The notes under the pieces were generated by a model. It worked only from the letters and a program-made list of their open reading frames with translations. It was not told the origin of the DNA and did not search any database. From Nonomuraea aurantiaca (lineage in GTDB: Bacteria; Actinomycetota; Actinomycetes; Streptosporangiales; Streptosporangiaceae), in contig NZ_JAIWNB010000002.1 in assembly GCF_020215705.1 (NCBI RefSeq), positions 434,001 through 498,000 on the forward strand: 64,000 nucleotides of DNA, given 5' to 3'. This document shows positions 50,794 to 59,406 of this stretch, piece by piece; positions within the stretch are counted from its first letter, which is position 1, and each line of letters starts with the position of its first letter. The translations under genes were made by a program, and so were the position numbers.

Positions 50794-51686
50794 GCGGTGC
50801 CTCTTTCCAGATGGGAGAGTTTGTCGGGATTGGTCACGGCGTAGATGCCGCATACCTGAGTCCCGTCGGGGACCAAGTCGAGGACGATGACCGCGAACGT
50901 GGTGTCACCGGACAGCAGCAGCGCCGACGGATCGCCGTTGACGGTCCGGAAGCGGATGTTGAGATCCGTGACAGGATGCCGGGTCGCGTTTCCGACGATC
51001 AAGCGGGCGATCTTGTCCCGCCCGTGGAGCGGCCTTAGCCCGGCGGCCCGTGCCTTGCCGCCGCCGTCGGCCCACATGATCACGTCCGGCGCCAGGACCC
51101 GCATGAGGGCGTCGAGGTCGCCGCCGGCCACGGCCGCGATGAACCGCTCCGTCACCTCCTGCCGGACCCGCGGGTCGGCCTGGTAGCGGGGGCGGCGGGC
51201 GTGCACGTGCTCGCGGGCGCGATGAGCGAGCTGGCGGATCGCCGACGGGCTGCGGTTCAGGATGCCGGCGATCTCGGTGTGGGCGTACCCGAAGACCTCG
51301 TTCAGGACGAACACCGCCCGTTCCAGCGGGGTGAGCGTCTCCAGCACCACGAGCAGCGCCATCGACACCGACTCGGCCCGCACCGCCGGATCCACGACCT
51401 CGGGCTCCTGGGTGATGAGCGGCTCGGGCAACCAGGGGCCGACGTAGTCCTCCCGGCGCCGGCTGATGCTCTCCTGCCGGGCCAGTGCCCGGTTGACGGC
51501 GATCCGCACCAGGTACGCGCGCGGATTGACGATCTCCTCACCCGCCTCGCTCCTGGGCACCCAGGCCAGCCAGGTCTCCTGCAGCACATCCTCGGTGTCG
51601 GCGACGCTGCCCAGCATGTTGTAGACGATCGAGAACAGCAGCTCGCGATGGCCGGTGAAGACGCTGGTCGCCTGCTCGTTCACCAT
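50790..51686 (-). CDS. ECF41 (SigJ-like) sigma factor with SnoaL C-terminal domain
   Basis: 298 residues. Region 2 (FSIVYNMLGSVADTEDVLQE), linker GPWLPEPLI, region 4 (LTPLERAVFVLNEVFGYAHT, RSPSAIRQLAHRAREHV), then the ~100-residue SnoaL-like extension (VTERFIAAVAGGDLDALMRV ... LIVGNATRHP) that in ECF41 proteins tunes activity in place of an anti-sigma factor. ATG 51686 has GGAGG 5 nt upstream. A decayed relative lies at 26248-26472. Confidence 0.93.
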   Translation of the reverse strand: MVNEQATSVFTGHRELLFSIVYNMLGSVADTEDVLQETWLAWVPRSEAGEEIVNPRAYLVRIAVNRALARQESISRRREDYVGPWLPEPLITQEPEVVDPAVRAESVSMALLVVLETLTPLERAVFVLNEVFGYAHTEIAGILNRSPSAIRQLAHRAREHVHARRPRYQADPRVRQEVTERFIAAVAGGDLDALMRVLAPDVIMWADGGGKARAAGLRPLHGRDKIARLIVGNATRHPVTDLNIRFRTVNGDPSALLLSGDTTFAVIVLDLVPDGTQVCGIYAVTNPDKLSHLERGTA

Positions 51687-51861
51687 GCGCTCCTCCCACG
51701 TTCCAGGGTCACCAACTGAGAGCGGCACCGCACCCAGGAGTGTGACGAGATCCTGGTAAATGTGACCCGCATCTCACTGGAGCATGTAAAGAACAGGCGC
51801 GCGGCTCCGACTTCCCAGTGTGCGGCGCCAAACGAGCGCCGGAAGCGTGGGAGGTAGTGAG

Positions 51862-52461
51862 ATGAGCAAGGTCACCTGTGACATCGCGATGTCCGTCGAC
51901 GGCTTCGTAGCGGGACCGAACCAGAGCCTGGAGAAGCCGCTCGGCGAGGGCGCTGAGCAGCGCCTGCACATCTGGATGTTCGACGAGCCCGAGGCGCACG
52001 CGGCGGTGATCGAGGGCATCACGGCGGCGGGGGCCTTCATCATGGGCCGCAACATGTTCGGCCCCGGCCGGGACGCCTGGGACATGGACTGGAGCGGCTG
52101 GTGGGGCGACGAGCCGCCGTACCACGCGCCGGTCTTCGTCCTCACCCACCACCCGCGCGAGCCGTTGCCGATGAAGGGCGGCACCACGTTCAACTTCGTC
52201 ACTGAGGGGATCGAGTCGGCTCTGGCCCAGGCCCGCGAGGCCGCCGGCGACCGCGACGTCGCCATCGCGGGCGGGGCGCTGACGGTGAATCAGTACCTGG
52301 CGGCGGGTCTGATCGACGAGTTGCGCCTGCACGTTGCGCCGGTGATCCTCGGCAGGGGCGAGCGGCTGTTCGACGGCGTCGGGGACACCAATCTTGAACC
52401 GGTTGGCGAGGTGTCAGGCACCAGTCTGGTCACGCACCTGAAGTACCGCGTGGTCCGATAG
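51862..52461 (+). CDS. DHFR/RibD-C-like reductase
   Basis: 199 residues. The fold signature is CDIAMSVDGFVAGPNQS, FIMGRNMFGPG, PVFVLTHHPRE, VAIAGGALTVNQYLAAGLID and ELRLHVAPVILGRGERLF. A probable NADPH-dependent reductase of unknown substrate. GGAGG lies 7 nt before ATG 51862. Its FNFVTEGIESALAQAREAAG segment has a broken copy at 55498-55557. Confidence 0.9.
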   Translation: MSKVTCDIAMSVDGFVAGPNQSLEKPLGEGAEQRLHIWMFDEPEAHAAVIEGITAAGAFIMGRNMFGPGRDAWDMDWSGWWGDEPPYHAPVFVLTHHPREPLPMKGGTTFNFVTEGIESALAQAREAAGDRDVAIAGGALTVNQYLAAGLIDELRLHVAPVILGRGERLFDGVGDTNLEPVGEVSGTSLVTHLKYRVVR

Positions 52462-52508
52462 TGGCGAGGCTTGCATCCGGTACTTAGGTCCAGGTTTACC
52501 GTCGAGGT

Positions 52509-52862
52509 ATGACACTCCAGGACATAGCCCTTGGCCAGCAGTGGGTCCCCTCGGCATGCACACTGCCCACCGCCGAGCAGCCGGTGCGGGTGGCCGAATT
52601 CGACGCGTTGTTCGCCGAGGTCGTGCTGGGGATCCAGCGGCCGGACCCTACCCGGCTGCGGCTGGAGCTGATCTTCACAGCGGAGAACGCGGCCCGGGTC
52701 GCTGAGCTGGCGGCCCGGGAGAACGGCTGCTGCTCCTTCTTCACCTTCACGCTCACCATCGCCGACGGCGCCATGTGTTTGGAGGTTCGGGTGCCCGAGC
52801 AGCGGGTCGACGTGCTGGACGCACTCCAGCGGCAGGCCGAGGCGGCTATCCCGTCGGCATGA
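52509..52862 (+). CDS. Conserved hypothetical protein with Cys-Cys motif
   Basis: 117 residues: VRVAEFDALFAEVVLGIQRP, LRLELIFTAENAARVAELAA and ENGCCSFFTFTLTI. Small proteins with this ENGCCSFF segment often sit next to MerR-type regulators in actinobacteria, and a MerR relic lies about 2.5 kb away. The adjacent Cys pair might bind metal. Function unknown; near-family assignment from memory. Confidence 0.65.
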   Translation: MTLQDIALGQQWVPSACTLPTAEQPVRVAEFDALFAEVVLGIQRPDPTRLRLELIFTAENAARVAELAARENGCCSFFTFTLTIADGAMCLEVRVPEQRVDVLDALQRQAEAAIPSA

Positions 52863-52963
52863 ACCCGCGGGTGGCTGGACGACCGATCATGAGAGGCCTT
52901 TTCGACGGCGGCGGCGCTGGCCGGGGCGTGGTGGCTGACGGGGGCACGCATGCCGCATGAGAT

Positions 52964-53190
52964 TCAGGAGCCGTTCCTGCGCACTGAGCAGGTCGCGGGG
53001 CGTGCCGGGGTCAACGACCAGACCCTGCGCTTGGCTGTACGCAAGATTGTCGTACGCGGCGCGGGCGACGGGGTCCTCGTCCAGGGCGCGGGCGAAGTCC
53101 TCTGGCTCGACAACGACGCGCGGCTCGGTGTCGAGCTCCAGTTCGACCTCGCCCTCGTCGCCGATCGCCGCTCCCGCTTCCCGCATCCGG
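52964..53190 (-). pseudogene. YdeI/OmpD-associated-type gene remnant
   Basis: In one frame the translation gives VELELDTEPRVVVEPEDFAR and ALDEDPVARAAYDNLAYS, matching the middle of YdeI/OmpD-associated proteins (DUF1905 family). The N-terminal DUF1905 part is missing and the next conserved block appears only in another frame (AKRRVWSLTPARPATCS). A decayed, frameshifted fragment. Confidence 0.6.
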
Positions 53191-53192
53191 GG

Positions 53193-53247
53193 TCACAGCC
53201 GTCCGGGACGGCAGGGGCACGCGCCCCGCCGTCCCGGACGGCTGTGA
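53193..53247. terminator. Very long perfect hairpin
   Basis: TCACAGCCGTCCGGGACGGC (53193-53212) pairs perfectly with 53228-53247, and after one bulged base GGGGC pairs with GCCCC around the loop ACGC: 25 bp in all. It lies 14 bp past the VOC gene stop at 53262 and also faces the YdeI relic. Confidence 0.8.
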
Positions 53248-53261
53248 GACAAAGATCGCGG

Positions 53262-53675
53262 CTACTCCGCGTAGGGCTGGTCGGTTCCTTGGGCGCTGTA
53301 GCCGAGACTCCAGATGTAGCCGTCCGGGTCGGCGAAGGTGCCGCCGTACCCGCCCCACGGCAGAGCGCCGGCGGGCTTGAGAACCGTGGCGCCGGCTTTC
53401 TCGGCCTCCGCCATGATCTCGTCGACTCGCGTCTCACTGCGGACGACGTAGGTCAGAACCAGTCCGCTGAAGCCGCTGCCCTCCTGGTCCGTGCCCACCT
53501 GGTCGGCCAGGCCTTCGCGGCCGTAGAAGCCGACGGGCGAGGCGCCGTCCGATTCGAAGAACACCGAGATGCCGTAGTCGTTCTGGATCTTCCAGCCGAG
53601 CCCCTCGGTGTAGAACTGCTTGGCCCGGTCCATGTCCCGGACGCCAAGAAGGATCGAGCTGACGTGTGCCTTCAT
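53262..53675 (-). CDS. VOC-family (glyoxalase/bleomycin-resistance-like) protein
   Basis: 137 residues of the vicinal-oxygen-chelate fold: SSILLGVRDMDRAKQFYTEG, GISVFFESDG, and GGYGGTFADPDGYIWSLGYS. It probably binds a small molecule or metal; substrate unknown. AAGGAGTAAGAC precedes ATG 53675. Confidence 0.9.
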   Translation of the reverse strand: MKAHVSSILLGVRDMDRAKQFYTEGLGWKIQNDYGISVFFESDGASPVGFYGREGLADQVGTDQEGSGFSGLVLTYVVRSETRVDEIMAEAEKAGATVLKPAGALPWGGYGGTFADPDGYIWSLGYSAQGTDQPYAE

Positions 53676-53787
53676 GTCTTACTCCTTGTGCATGGGTGGT
53701 TATGTGGCTGGCCGGGCATCCAGGCAGGGCCCGGGATGCCACCCCGGCGCGTTTGTTCGCCGGTGAAACTGGTCGCGAGCGCGATGC

Positions 53788-54129
53788 TCACTGGTCCTGC
53801 AGGAGGCCGAGGTCGTTGCCGTCGGCATCGGCAACGGTGGCCACCAGGCGGCCGTCGCCGACGTCGGTGACGTCCTGCCGCAGAACGGCCCCGGTGGCGA
53901 GGAGGCGCCGCAGGGTCTGCTGGATGTTCTCGACCTTCCAGTAGCAGACCGGTCCCGCCATACCCTGTCGATGCCCGCGGGGGTTCAAGCCGATCTCCTG
54001 ATCGCCGGTCCGGTAGCCGACGTAGTAGACCTCGTCCACGTAGGGCTCGACCCCGATGAACGGAGTGAATACTTCCTTGGCCTTGGTGAGGTCACTGACC
54101 GGATAGATGATCATCTTCGCGGTCGGCAC
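53788..54129 (-). CDS. VOC-family protein, short
   Basis: 113 residues: IIYPVSDLTKAKEVFTPFIG, YVGYRTGDQEIGLNP, GPVCYWKVENIQQTL and ATVADADGNDLGLLQDQ. A second, more compact VOC protein, probably single-domain dimeric. Start GTG 54129 with GGAGA upstream. About 110 bp from the first VOC gene on the same strand. Confidence 0.87.
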   Translation of the reverse strand: MPTAKMIIYPVSDLTKAKEVFTPFIGVEPYVDEVYYVGYRTGDQEIGLNPRGHRQGMAGPVCYWKVENIQQTLRRLLATGAVLRQDVTDVGDGRLVATVADADGNDLGLLQDQ

Positions 54130-54252
54130 GATGTCTCCGCTCTCCTTGTCGCCGTTGTGAATAACGGTATGGATCGCGGTGCGCCGGCGATGAGACCAGA
54201 ACGCGCCACGAACGGATCCGAATCCGCCAATGCCTGCCCTAGGGTGCTAGGC

Positions 54253-55299
54253 GTGACAAAAGGGTCGATGCCCCCCCATGTGGTGCGCCTTGTCCTCGAA
54301 GCGGCGAGAACCGCAGGTGTCTCTGAGGAGGAGCTCAAGCGTCTTCCCGGAGTAGGTGTCCTCGACCAGGAGGGCATCCGCGTGCCGACGAAGATGCTGA
54401 CGCGTGTCTGGGAGATCTCCTCCGCCGCATTCGCCGAGGCAGGGGGTGCTCCCCGGGTCGCACGACTGTGGACTCCCGGCCGGTTCCACGTCTGGGACTA
54501 TGTCATCAAGTCCTCGGCCAACCTGACCGAGGCGTTCGAACTCGCGGCACAGCACATTCCCGCCATCACCGACCCCCACAGCGCATTCATCGTCCAGCAA
54601 GACCCGGCGGGCCGCCTGACCGTTGCCACCCGGCCGGTCTCCACCTTCGGCCGCGTCAGCGAACTGATCGGCGAGTTCGTCCTGGGCCTGCTGATCCAGC
54701 AGGCCGGCACGGCGCTGGGCCGCCCAGTCACCCCCGTCGCCATCACCGTCGCCGGTGAGCCACCCAGATCGCGCAGCGATCTCCTCGACATGTACGGCAC
54801 GCCGGACGTCCAGTTCAACGCGTCGGTCTCATCGGTCACCTTCTCCGCCCCCGACGCGACCGCGCCGCTGCCCGGCGCCGACCCCGCCCTGGCGGCCATC
54901 GTGCGTGACCATGCTGTCCATACGGTCGCCAACGCCAGGCTGATCCTGGGCTGGCTGGACAAGGTGCACGCCGAGATCGCCGCGAGCTTCGCCGACGGAC
55001 CGCCGGCGCTCGACAGGGTCGCCAAGCGGATGGCCATGAGCTCCCGCACCTTTCAGCGCAGGCTGCACGAGGAGGGCACCAGCTGGCGCGAGGAGGTGGA
55101 GAAGGTCCGCGAGGCCGAGGCCACCCGCCTTCTCCGCGACACCGGACTCACCATCGACACGATCGCCGCCCGTGTCGGCTACATCGACGTGCGAGCGCTG
55201 CGCCGCGCCTTCCACCGCTGGTACGGCCGCACCCCCGCCGACTTCCGCCGCGAACGGGAGCAGGCCGCTATCGCGGATAACCATGATTATCTGCAATAA
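54253..55299 (+). CDS. AraC-family transcriptional regulator
   Basis: 348 residues. The N-terminal ~240 match the arabinose-binding-like domain of OruR/VirF-type regulators (VVRLVLEAARTAGVSEEELK, FHVWDYVIKSSANLTEAFEL). The C-terminal double helix-turn-helix is clear: RVAKRMAMSSRTFQRRLHEE and DTIAARVGYIDVRALRRAFH. Start GTG 54253 or ATG 54268. It is divergent from the VOC gene, which it may control. Confidence 0.9.
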   Translation: MTKGSMPPHVVRLVLEAARTAGVSEEELKRLPGVGVLDQEGIRVPTKMLTRVWEISSAAFAEAGGAPRVARLWTPGRFHVWDYVIKSSANLTEAFELAAQHIPAITDPHSAFIVQQDPAGRLTVATRPVSTFGRVSELIGEFVLGLLIQQAGTALGRPVTPVAITVAGEPPRSRSDLLDMYGTPDVQFNASVSSVTFSAPDATAPLPGADPALAAIVRDHAVHTVANARLILGWLDKVHAEIAASFADGPPALDRVAKRMAMSSRTFQRRLHEEGTSWREEVEKVREAEATRLLRDTGLTIDTIAARVGYIDVRALRRAFHRWYGRTPADFRREREQAAIADNHDYLQ

Positions 55300-55334
55300 C
55301 CCGGGCTGCGTCCTGGGAGAACACCCCGCCTGAG

Positions 55335-55505
55335 ACGGTCACCCTGCTCAGAGTGATCAAAGCCGCACGGCGACTTGGTTTCACCGTGGAGGAGGTTTCC
55401 GAGCTGCTGGAGACCGGACGGGGCAGTCACCCTGCCCCTGATCCGCACGAGCGCGCCAAGCTCAAGCTCGCCGAGATCGAAGCCAAGATCGCCGACGTTC
55501 ACCTT
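55335..55505 (+). pseudogene. MerR-family regulator fragment
   Basis: LRVIKAARRLGFTVEEVSEL, LETGRGSHPAPDPHERAKL and KLAEIEAKIADVH match the second half of MerR proteins (dimerisation helix), with the DNA-binding helix-turn-helix missing upstream. The frame then runs into another gene's fragment. Confidence 0.7.
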
Positions 55506-55557
55506 CGTCACCGACGGGACCGAGGCGGCTCCGGCCCAGGCTCGCACTATTCCCGGG
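55498..55557 (+). pseudogene. DHFR/RibD-like gene fragment
   Basis: FTFVTDGTEAAPAQARTIPG matches FNFVTEGIESALAQAREAAG of the intact reductase at 51862-52461. Only about 20 residues remain, joined to the MerR fragment. Confidence 0.55.
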
Positions 55558-56023
55558 CTGCACCCTCTGGCCAGATCACGACCACCTTCACCCCGCGCCT
55601 CTTAGCCTCGGCGACCACCTCAGCCGTCCCGCCTGCCCCGGTCCCCGGCTGGCCATCCCAGACGGCGACTATCTCGTCCACAGACCCGAGCATGGCTTCA
55701 TTGGCTGCCTCGTACGCACCCCTGTTGGCGTGGTCGAAGTCCATGACGCGGACCTGCTTCGCGACGTCCATCAGCCGGTCGAACTGCTCGGCGTGGTCTG
55801 CCTTCACTTTGGCCTGCCGGTAATCGCGCGAGGGGATGACCACTTCGAGTGTTCCGCCAGCTGCCAGGACGGCATCGGCGAACAACGAGTCGGCACCGCG
55901 AGCGATGCAGGACACGCCCGTCAGGTCGTCGCCCACCTGTGCGAGGTGCTCGCGGATCGCTGCGAACACGAGGGAGCTCGTGCCTTCCGTCAGGTTCATG
56001 TGGCCGGTCACGCCGATCCGCAT
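55547..56023 (-). CDS. SLOG-domain protein (nucleotide-binding, DprA/YpsA-like)
   Basis: 158 residues: MRIGVTGHMNLTEGTSSLVF, SCIARGADSLFADAVL, VIPSRDYRQAK, NRGAYEAANEAMLGS and VAVWDGQPGTGAGGTAEVV fit the SLOG superfamily, whose members bind nucleotides and include predicted NAD-derivative sensors in defence and stress systems. ATG 56023 with AAGG 8 nt upstream is preferred to GTG 56038. No effector domain is attached. Confidence 0.82.
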   Translation of the reverse strand: MRIGVTGHMNLTEGTSSLVFAAIREHLAQVGDDLTGVSCIARGADSLFADAVLAAGGTLEVVIPSRDYRQAKVKADHAEQFDRLMDVAKQVRVMDFDHANRGAYEAANEAMLGSVDEIVAVWDGQPGTGAGGTAEVVAEAKRRGVKVVVIWPEGAARE

Positions 56024-56382
56024 AGTCATACCCTTCACGTCAGGTGATCTCTAGCGGGCCAGCGTGTCACGGATGTGGTGGCTCAGGGCCGCCGCCGCAG
56101 GATCATTGCGAGTTTGACCTCAAGGTAGAACTCGCGGAGCTGCACGCGCACTCGATCCGCACCTGATCACGTCAGCTGGGTGAAGGAACTGTCCCGCCGG
56201 CTCCTGGAAGGCGATGGCCAGCGCGAACACGACGCCGAGCGCCACCTTGAGCCGATCGGGAACATGCACGGCGTCCAGGCCAGGGCAGGGGTTCCGGCGG
56301 TCTGTACCAGCCGAAAGTACTGTTGCGTTCCCTGCTTTCAGTCGATGTGGGCACCGGGTCCTGGTGTGCAGGATGAGGTCCC
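56024..56382. other. Gap without recognisable gene
   Basis: About 360 bp. A minus-strand frame contains a hydrophobic piece (VALGVVFALAIAFQEPAGQF), perhaps another relic, but no family, start or ribosome site supports it. Confidence 0.4.
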
Positions 56383-56592
56383 ATGCCACCTGAAGTGCGT
56401 CGACGACGCCTGGGGATCGCGGCGCTGGGCGTGGTCCGTGGGTTCGCGTTGTGCGGGATCTTGTCGGCCGACGTCCAGCCGATCGCCAGTATCGGGGCGC
56501 CGCCCGTTGCGGCGAGCTCCGCGGACGCCTGGCTCGGGCTGCTCGTCGAGCAACGCTTGACCGGCCGCTGCCGGCCGGCCGCTCCCGCTTGA
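56383..56592 (+). pseudogene. DUF418 membrane-protein N-terminal fragment
   Basis: [30 protein letters not shown] and [11 protein letters not shown] match the first helix and loop of DUF418 proteins (usual form ALDVLRGFALLGILLVNI). The remaining ~300 residues are absent and the frame stops at 56592. Confidence 0.65.
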
Positions 56593-56742
56593 GGCGCTCA
56601 GCCCCGCCTGAGCGGTGCTCCGCCTCACGACCACCAGATCTCGCGACGGCTTTTCCCGGCGCCACAGTTTCCGCTCCATGCCGCGCGAGGAGTTCCCCAC
56701 CAGCCGGCCGTCACCACCGAAAGAAGGAAGAAAGACACCCTC

Positions 56743-58011
56743 ATGACTCATACGACCGAGCCGAAGCTGACTCGTACGACCGAGCCGAAGCCCACGGCCA
56801 CGCCGCGCCGTCCTCCGCTGCGCCGCGGCCTGGCTGCCGCCGCCGGCCTGGCCACTCTCACGGCGTCCGCCTGGCTCACCCTCATCCCCGGCGCCTTGGC
56901 CGCCGCCACGCCCACCTCGGCTCCCACGGCCACACCGATCGCCACCCCCTACCTGCCCGCGCCCACCGGCCCGCATCGGGTCGGCACCGTCTCCCTGTAC
57001 CTGAAGGACAGCTCCCGGCCCGACCCGTGGGTCCCCGAGGCCAAGGCCAGAGAGCTCATGGTGTCCCTGTGGTACCCGACCAAGGCGCGCAGCGGGCAGC
57101 GGGCCCCGTACATGACGCCGAAGGAGTCGGAGCTCAACCTGAAGGGCTCGAAGATCACCGGCGTGCCGGCCGACATCCTGAGCAAGACGCGGACCAGCAG
57201 CCTCGTCGGCGCCGCGCCCCCGGGAGGCAAGCACAGGCTGCCGCTCGTGGTGCTCTCACCCGGCTTCACCCGGTCCCGCAGCTCGCTCACCGGCCTGGCC
57301 GAGGACCTGGCGAGCCGAGGGTACGTCGTGGCCGGCATCGACCACACTTACGAGAACTACGCCACGACCTTCCCCGACGGGCGCGTCGCCACCTGCGCCG
57401 CCTGCGAGCTCGACACCGCCGAGAACATCGGCCAGAAGGTGGTGGAGAACCGACCGGCCGACATCTCCTTCGTCCTCGACCAGCTCACCGGCCCGCACCC
57501 CAAGTGGAAGGGCAGCGCCCTGATCGACACCTCCCGGATCGCGATGGCGGGCGCCTCCGTCGGCGGCGCGAGCGCCGCCGGGGCCATGCTGAAGGACTCC
57601 CGGATACGCGCCGGGATCAATCTGGACGGCAACATGTTCGTCCCCGTTCCCGACAGCGGACTGGCCAGGCCGTTCATGTTCATGGGCCAGCCGGCGCACC
57701 ACCCCGGCGGCCAGGACACCACGTGGGATCGCGACTGGAAGAACCTGACCGGATGGAAGCGCTGGCTGGTGCTGGAAGGAGCGGTGCACCCGTCCTTCAC
57801 CGACCTCGACATGCTGGCCCGCCAGATCGGCGTCAACCTCGGCAGCACCCTGACGGGAACCCGCTCGGTGGACCTCGCCCGCAAGTACGTCGCAGCCTTC
57901 TTCGACCTGCACCTGCACCTGCGCGGCAAGCGGCAACCCCTGCTCGACAAGCCCTCCACACGTTACCCCGAGGTCGCCTTCTGCTCACCGCCGGCGACGA
58001 CCTGCCAATAG
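56743..58011 (+). CDS. Secreted alpha/beta hydrolase (PAF-acetylhydrolase-like)
   Basis: 422 residues. A long N-terminal segment with a twin Arg-rich signal (RRPPLRRGLAAAAGLATLTA) and Pro/Thr-rich linker is followed by a lipase fold: LVVLSPGFTRSRSSLTGLAE, nucleophile AGASVGGASAAG, NLDGNMFVPV and a likely His in EGAVHPSFTDLD. Four late Cys (CAAC, CSPPATTC) may pair. Probably an extracellular esterase/phospholipase. ATG 56743; its first codons contain a short direct repeat (TRTTEPK). Confidence 0.86.
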   Translation: MTHTTEPKLTRTTEPKPTATPRRPPLRRGLAAAAGLATLTASAWLTLIPGALAAATPTSAPTATPIATPYLPAPTGPHRVGTVSLYLKDSSRPDPWVPEAKARELMVSLWYPTKARSGQRAPYMTPKESELNLKGSKITGVPADILSKTRTSSLVGAAPPGGKHRLPLVVLSPGFTRSRSSLTGLAEDLASRGYVVAGIDHTYENYATTFPDGRVATCAACELDTAENIGQKVVENRPADISFVLDQLTGPHPKWKGSALIDTSRIAMAGASVGGASAAGAMLKDSRIRAGINLDGNMFVPVPDSGLARPFMFMGQPAHHPGGQDTTWDRDWKNLTGWKRWLVLEGAVHPSFTDLDMLARQIGVNLGSTLTGTRSVDLARKYVAAFFDLHLHLRGKRQPLLDKPSTRYPEVAFCSPPATTCQ

Positions 58012-58143
58012 CAGATCGCCCACATGCGGCCGGTCCACCGAGATGATCAAAGGCCCTGCCTCTTCGTGGGCGGGCCGCGGCGGCACTTCCCTGAGCTCGG
58101 GACATGGCCATCAAGGTCCCTCTTGGAAGTGGTTAACCGCTGG

Positions 58144-58205
58144 GGCGGGGGCCGGGAGGCCCCCGCCGAATGGCGAAGCCCTCAGGAAGACAGCCTGAGG
58201 CCTTC
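58144..58205. terminator. Two hairpins at the end of the orphan lacI gene
   Basis: GGCGGGGGCC-ggga-GGCCCCCGCC (58144-58167) is a perfect 10-bp stem. GAAGCCCTCAGG/CCTGAGGCCTTC (58175-58205) matches at 11 of 12 and overlaps the stop codon. They probably terminate both converging genes. Confidence 0.7.
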
Positions 58206-59199
58206 AGGCGGATTCGCGGACGACCAGCTCGGTGGGCAGGATGATGGGCTCGGCGGAGCCGCCTGTGAACAGGCCCAGCAGCAGGCGCACCATGGCTGCC
58301 GCCTGTTCGGGCACCGGGTGGCGCACCGTGGTCAGTGGGGGTTCGGTGTACTTGGCGGCCTCTATGTCGTCGAAGCCCACCACGGCCACGTCGTCCGGCA
58401 CCCGTCGGCCGGCCAGGCGGAGTGACTGCAGGGCGCCCACCGCCATCAGGTCGTTCGCCACGAAGACGGCGTCCAGGCCCGGGTCGTCGCCCAGCAGTTG
58501 GCGCATGGCCACCGCGCCGGACTGCCGGGTGAAGTCGCCCACCGCGACGATGGAGCGGCGGTCGGAGTCGCGCAGGATGTTGCGGTAGCCCGTGAGGCGG
58601 TCCTGGCCGCCGATCATGTCCTGGGGGCCGGCGATCGTGGCGATTCGGCGTCTGCCCGCCTCGACCAGGTGGCGGACCGCCGCCTCGGCGCCGCCGACGT
58701 TGTCGTTGTCGACGTACGGGATGTCGACGGGTACGGCGGGCCTGCCGTACGAGACGACCGGGACGCGCAGGCGGGACAGCGCGGCGGGGAGGGGGTCGGC
58801 GCCGTGCATGGAGATGAGCATGACGCCGTCCACGTGGCCGCCGGCGATGTAGCGCTCCACCCGCGCATGGCTCTTGGGGGAGGAGGCCAGCATGAGGACG
58901 ACCTGCTTGTCGGCCGCCTCCAGCTCGACGCTGGCCGAGCGAATGGCCGTCGCGAACAGCGGGTCCTCGGAGAACACCCTGGTCGGCGGTTCGGAGACGA
59001 CCAGGGCGATGGAGTCGGTGCGCTGGGTGACCAGGCTGCGCGCGGCCGGGTTGGGCAGGTAGCCGAGCTCGTCGATGGCGCGCAGGACGGCGTCGCGGAT
59101 GTCCGGCGCCACCGTCGTCTGCCCGTTGACGACGCGGGACGCGGTGGCGCGCGATACCCCCGCGCGGGCGGCGACCGCCTCCAGCGTCGGCCGCCTCAC
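58204..59199 (-). CDS. LacI-family regulator, orphan
   Basis: 331 residues. The HTH (TLEAVAARAGVSRATASRVV) and hinge (NPAARSLVTQ) precede a periplasmic-binding-type ligand domain (IALVVSEPPTRVFSEDPLFA, VAVVGFDDIEAAKYTEPPLT). No sugar gene adjoins it, so its target lies outside or it acts in trans. Start GTG 59199. Confidence 0.9.
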   Translation of the reverse strand: MRRPTLEAVAARAGVSRATASRVVNGQTTVAPDIRDAVLRAIDELGYLPNPAARSLVTQRTDSIALVVSEPPTRVFSEDPLFATAIRSASVELEAADKQVVLMLASSPKSHARVERYIAGGHVDGVMLISMHGADPLPAALSRLRVPVVSYGRPAVPVDIPYVDNDNVGGAEAAVRHLVEAGRRRIATIAGPQDMIGGQDRLTGYRNILRDSDRRSIVAVGDFTRQSGAVAMRQLLGDDPGLDAVFVANDLMAVGALQSLRLAGRRVPDDVAVVGFDDIEAAKYTEPPLTTVRHPVPEQAAAMVRLLLGLFTGGSAEPIILPTELVVRESA

Positions 59200-59406
59200 A
59201 GCCGCACCACCGTCTCAGCGCGGGAGTTCGCTATGTGGGAGAGCACGGAAGGAATCTACAGCTCGTTCCCGCCGATCATGCCCCGATACTCCAGCGCACC
59301 CGAACCTGCGCCGATACCGTTCCTGAGCAGTCAACGTGCGTTGCACGGGCGTGTGTTGGGCGCGCTGGGATGTTGGACAACGATCCGAGCCACCGTAAGA
59401 GCGCGT

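Noticed and set aside
57388..57410. Cys-rich CAAC segment in the lipase-like protein considered as a redox CxxC site
   Set aside because: Secreted context and a further Cys pair at the C-terminus suggest disulfides rather than a redox centre.
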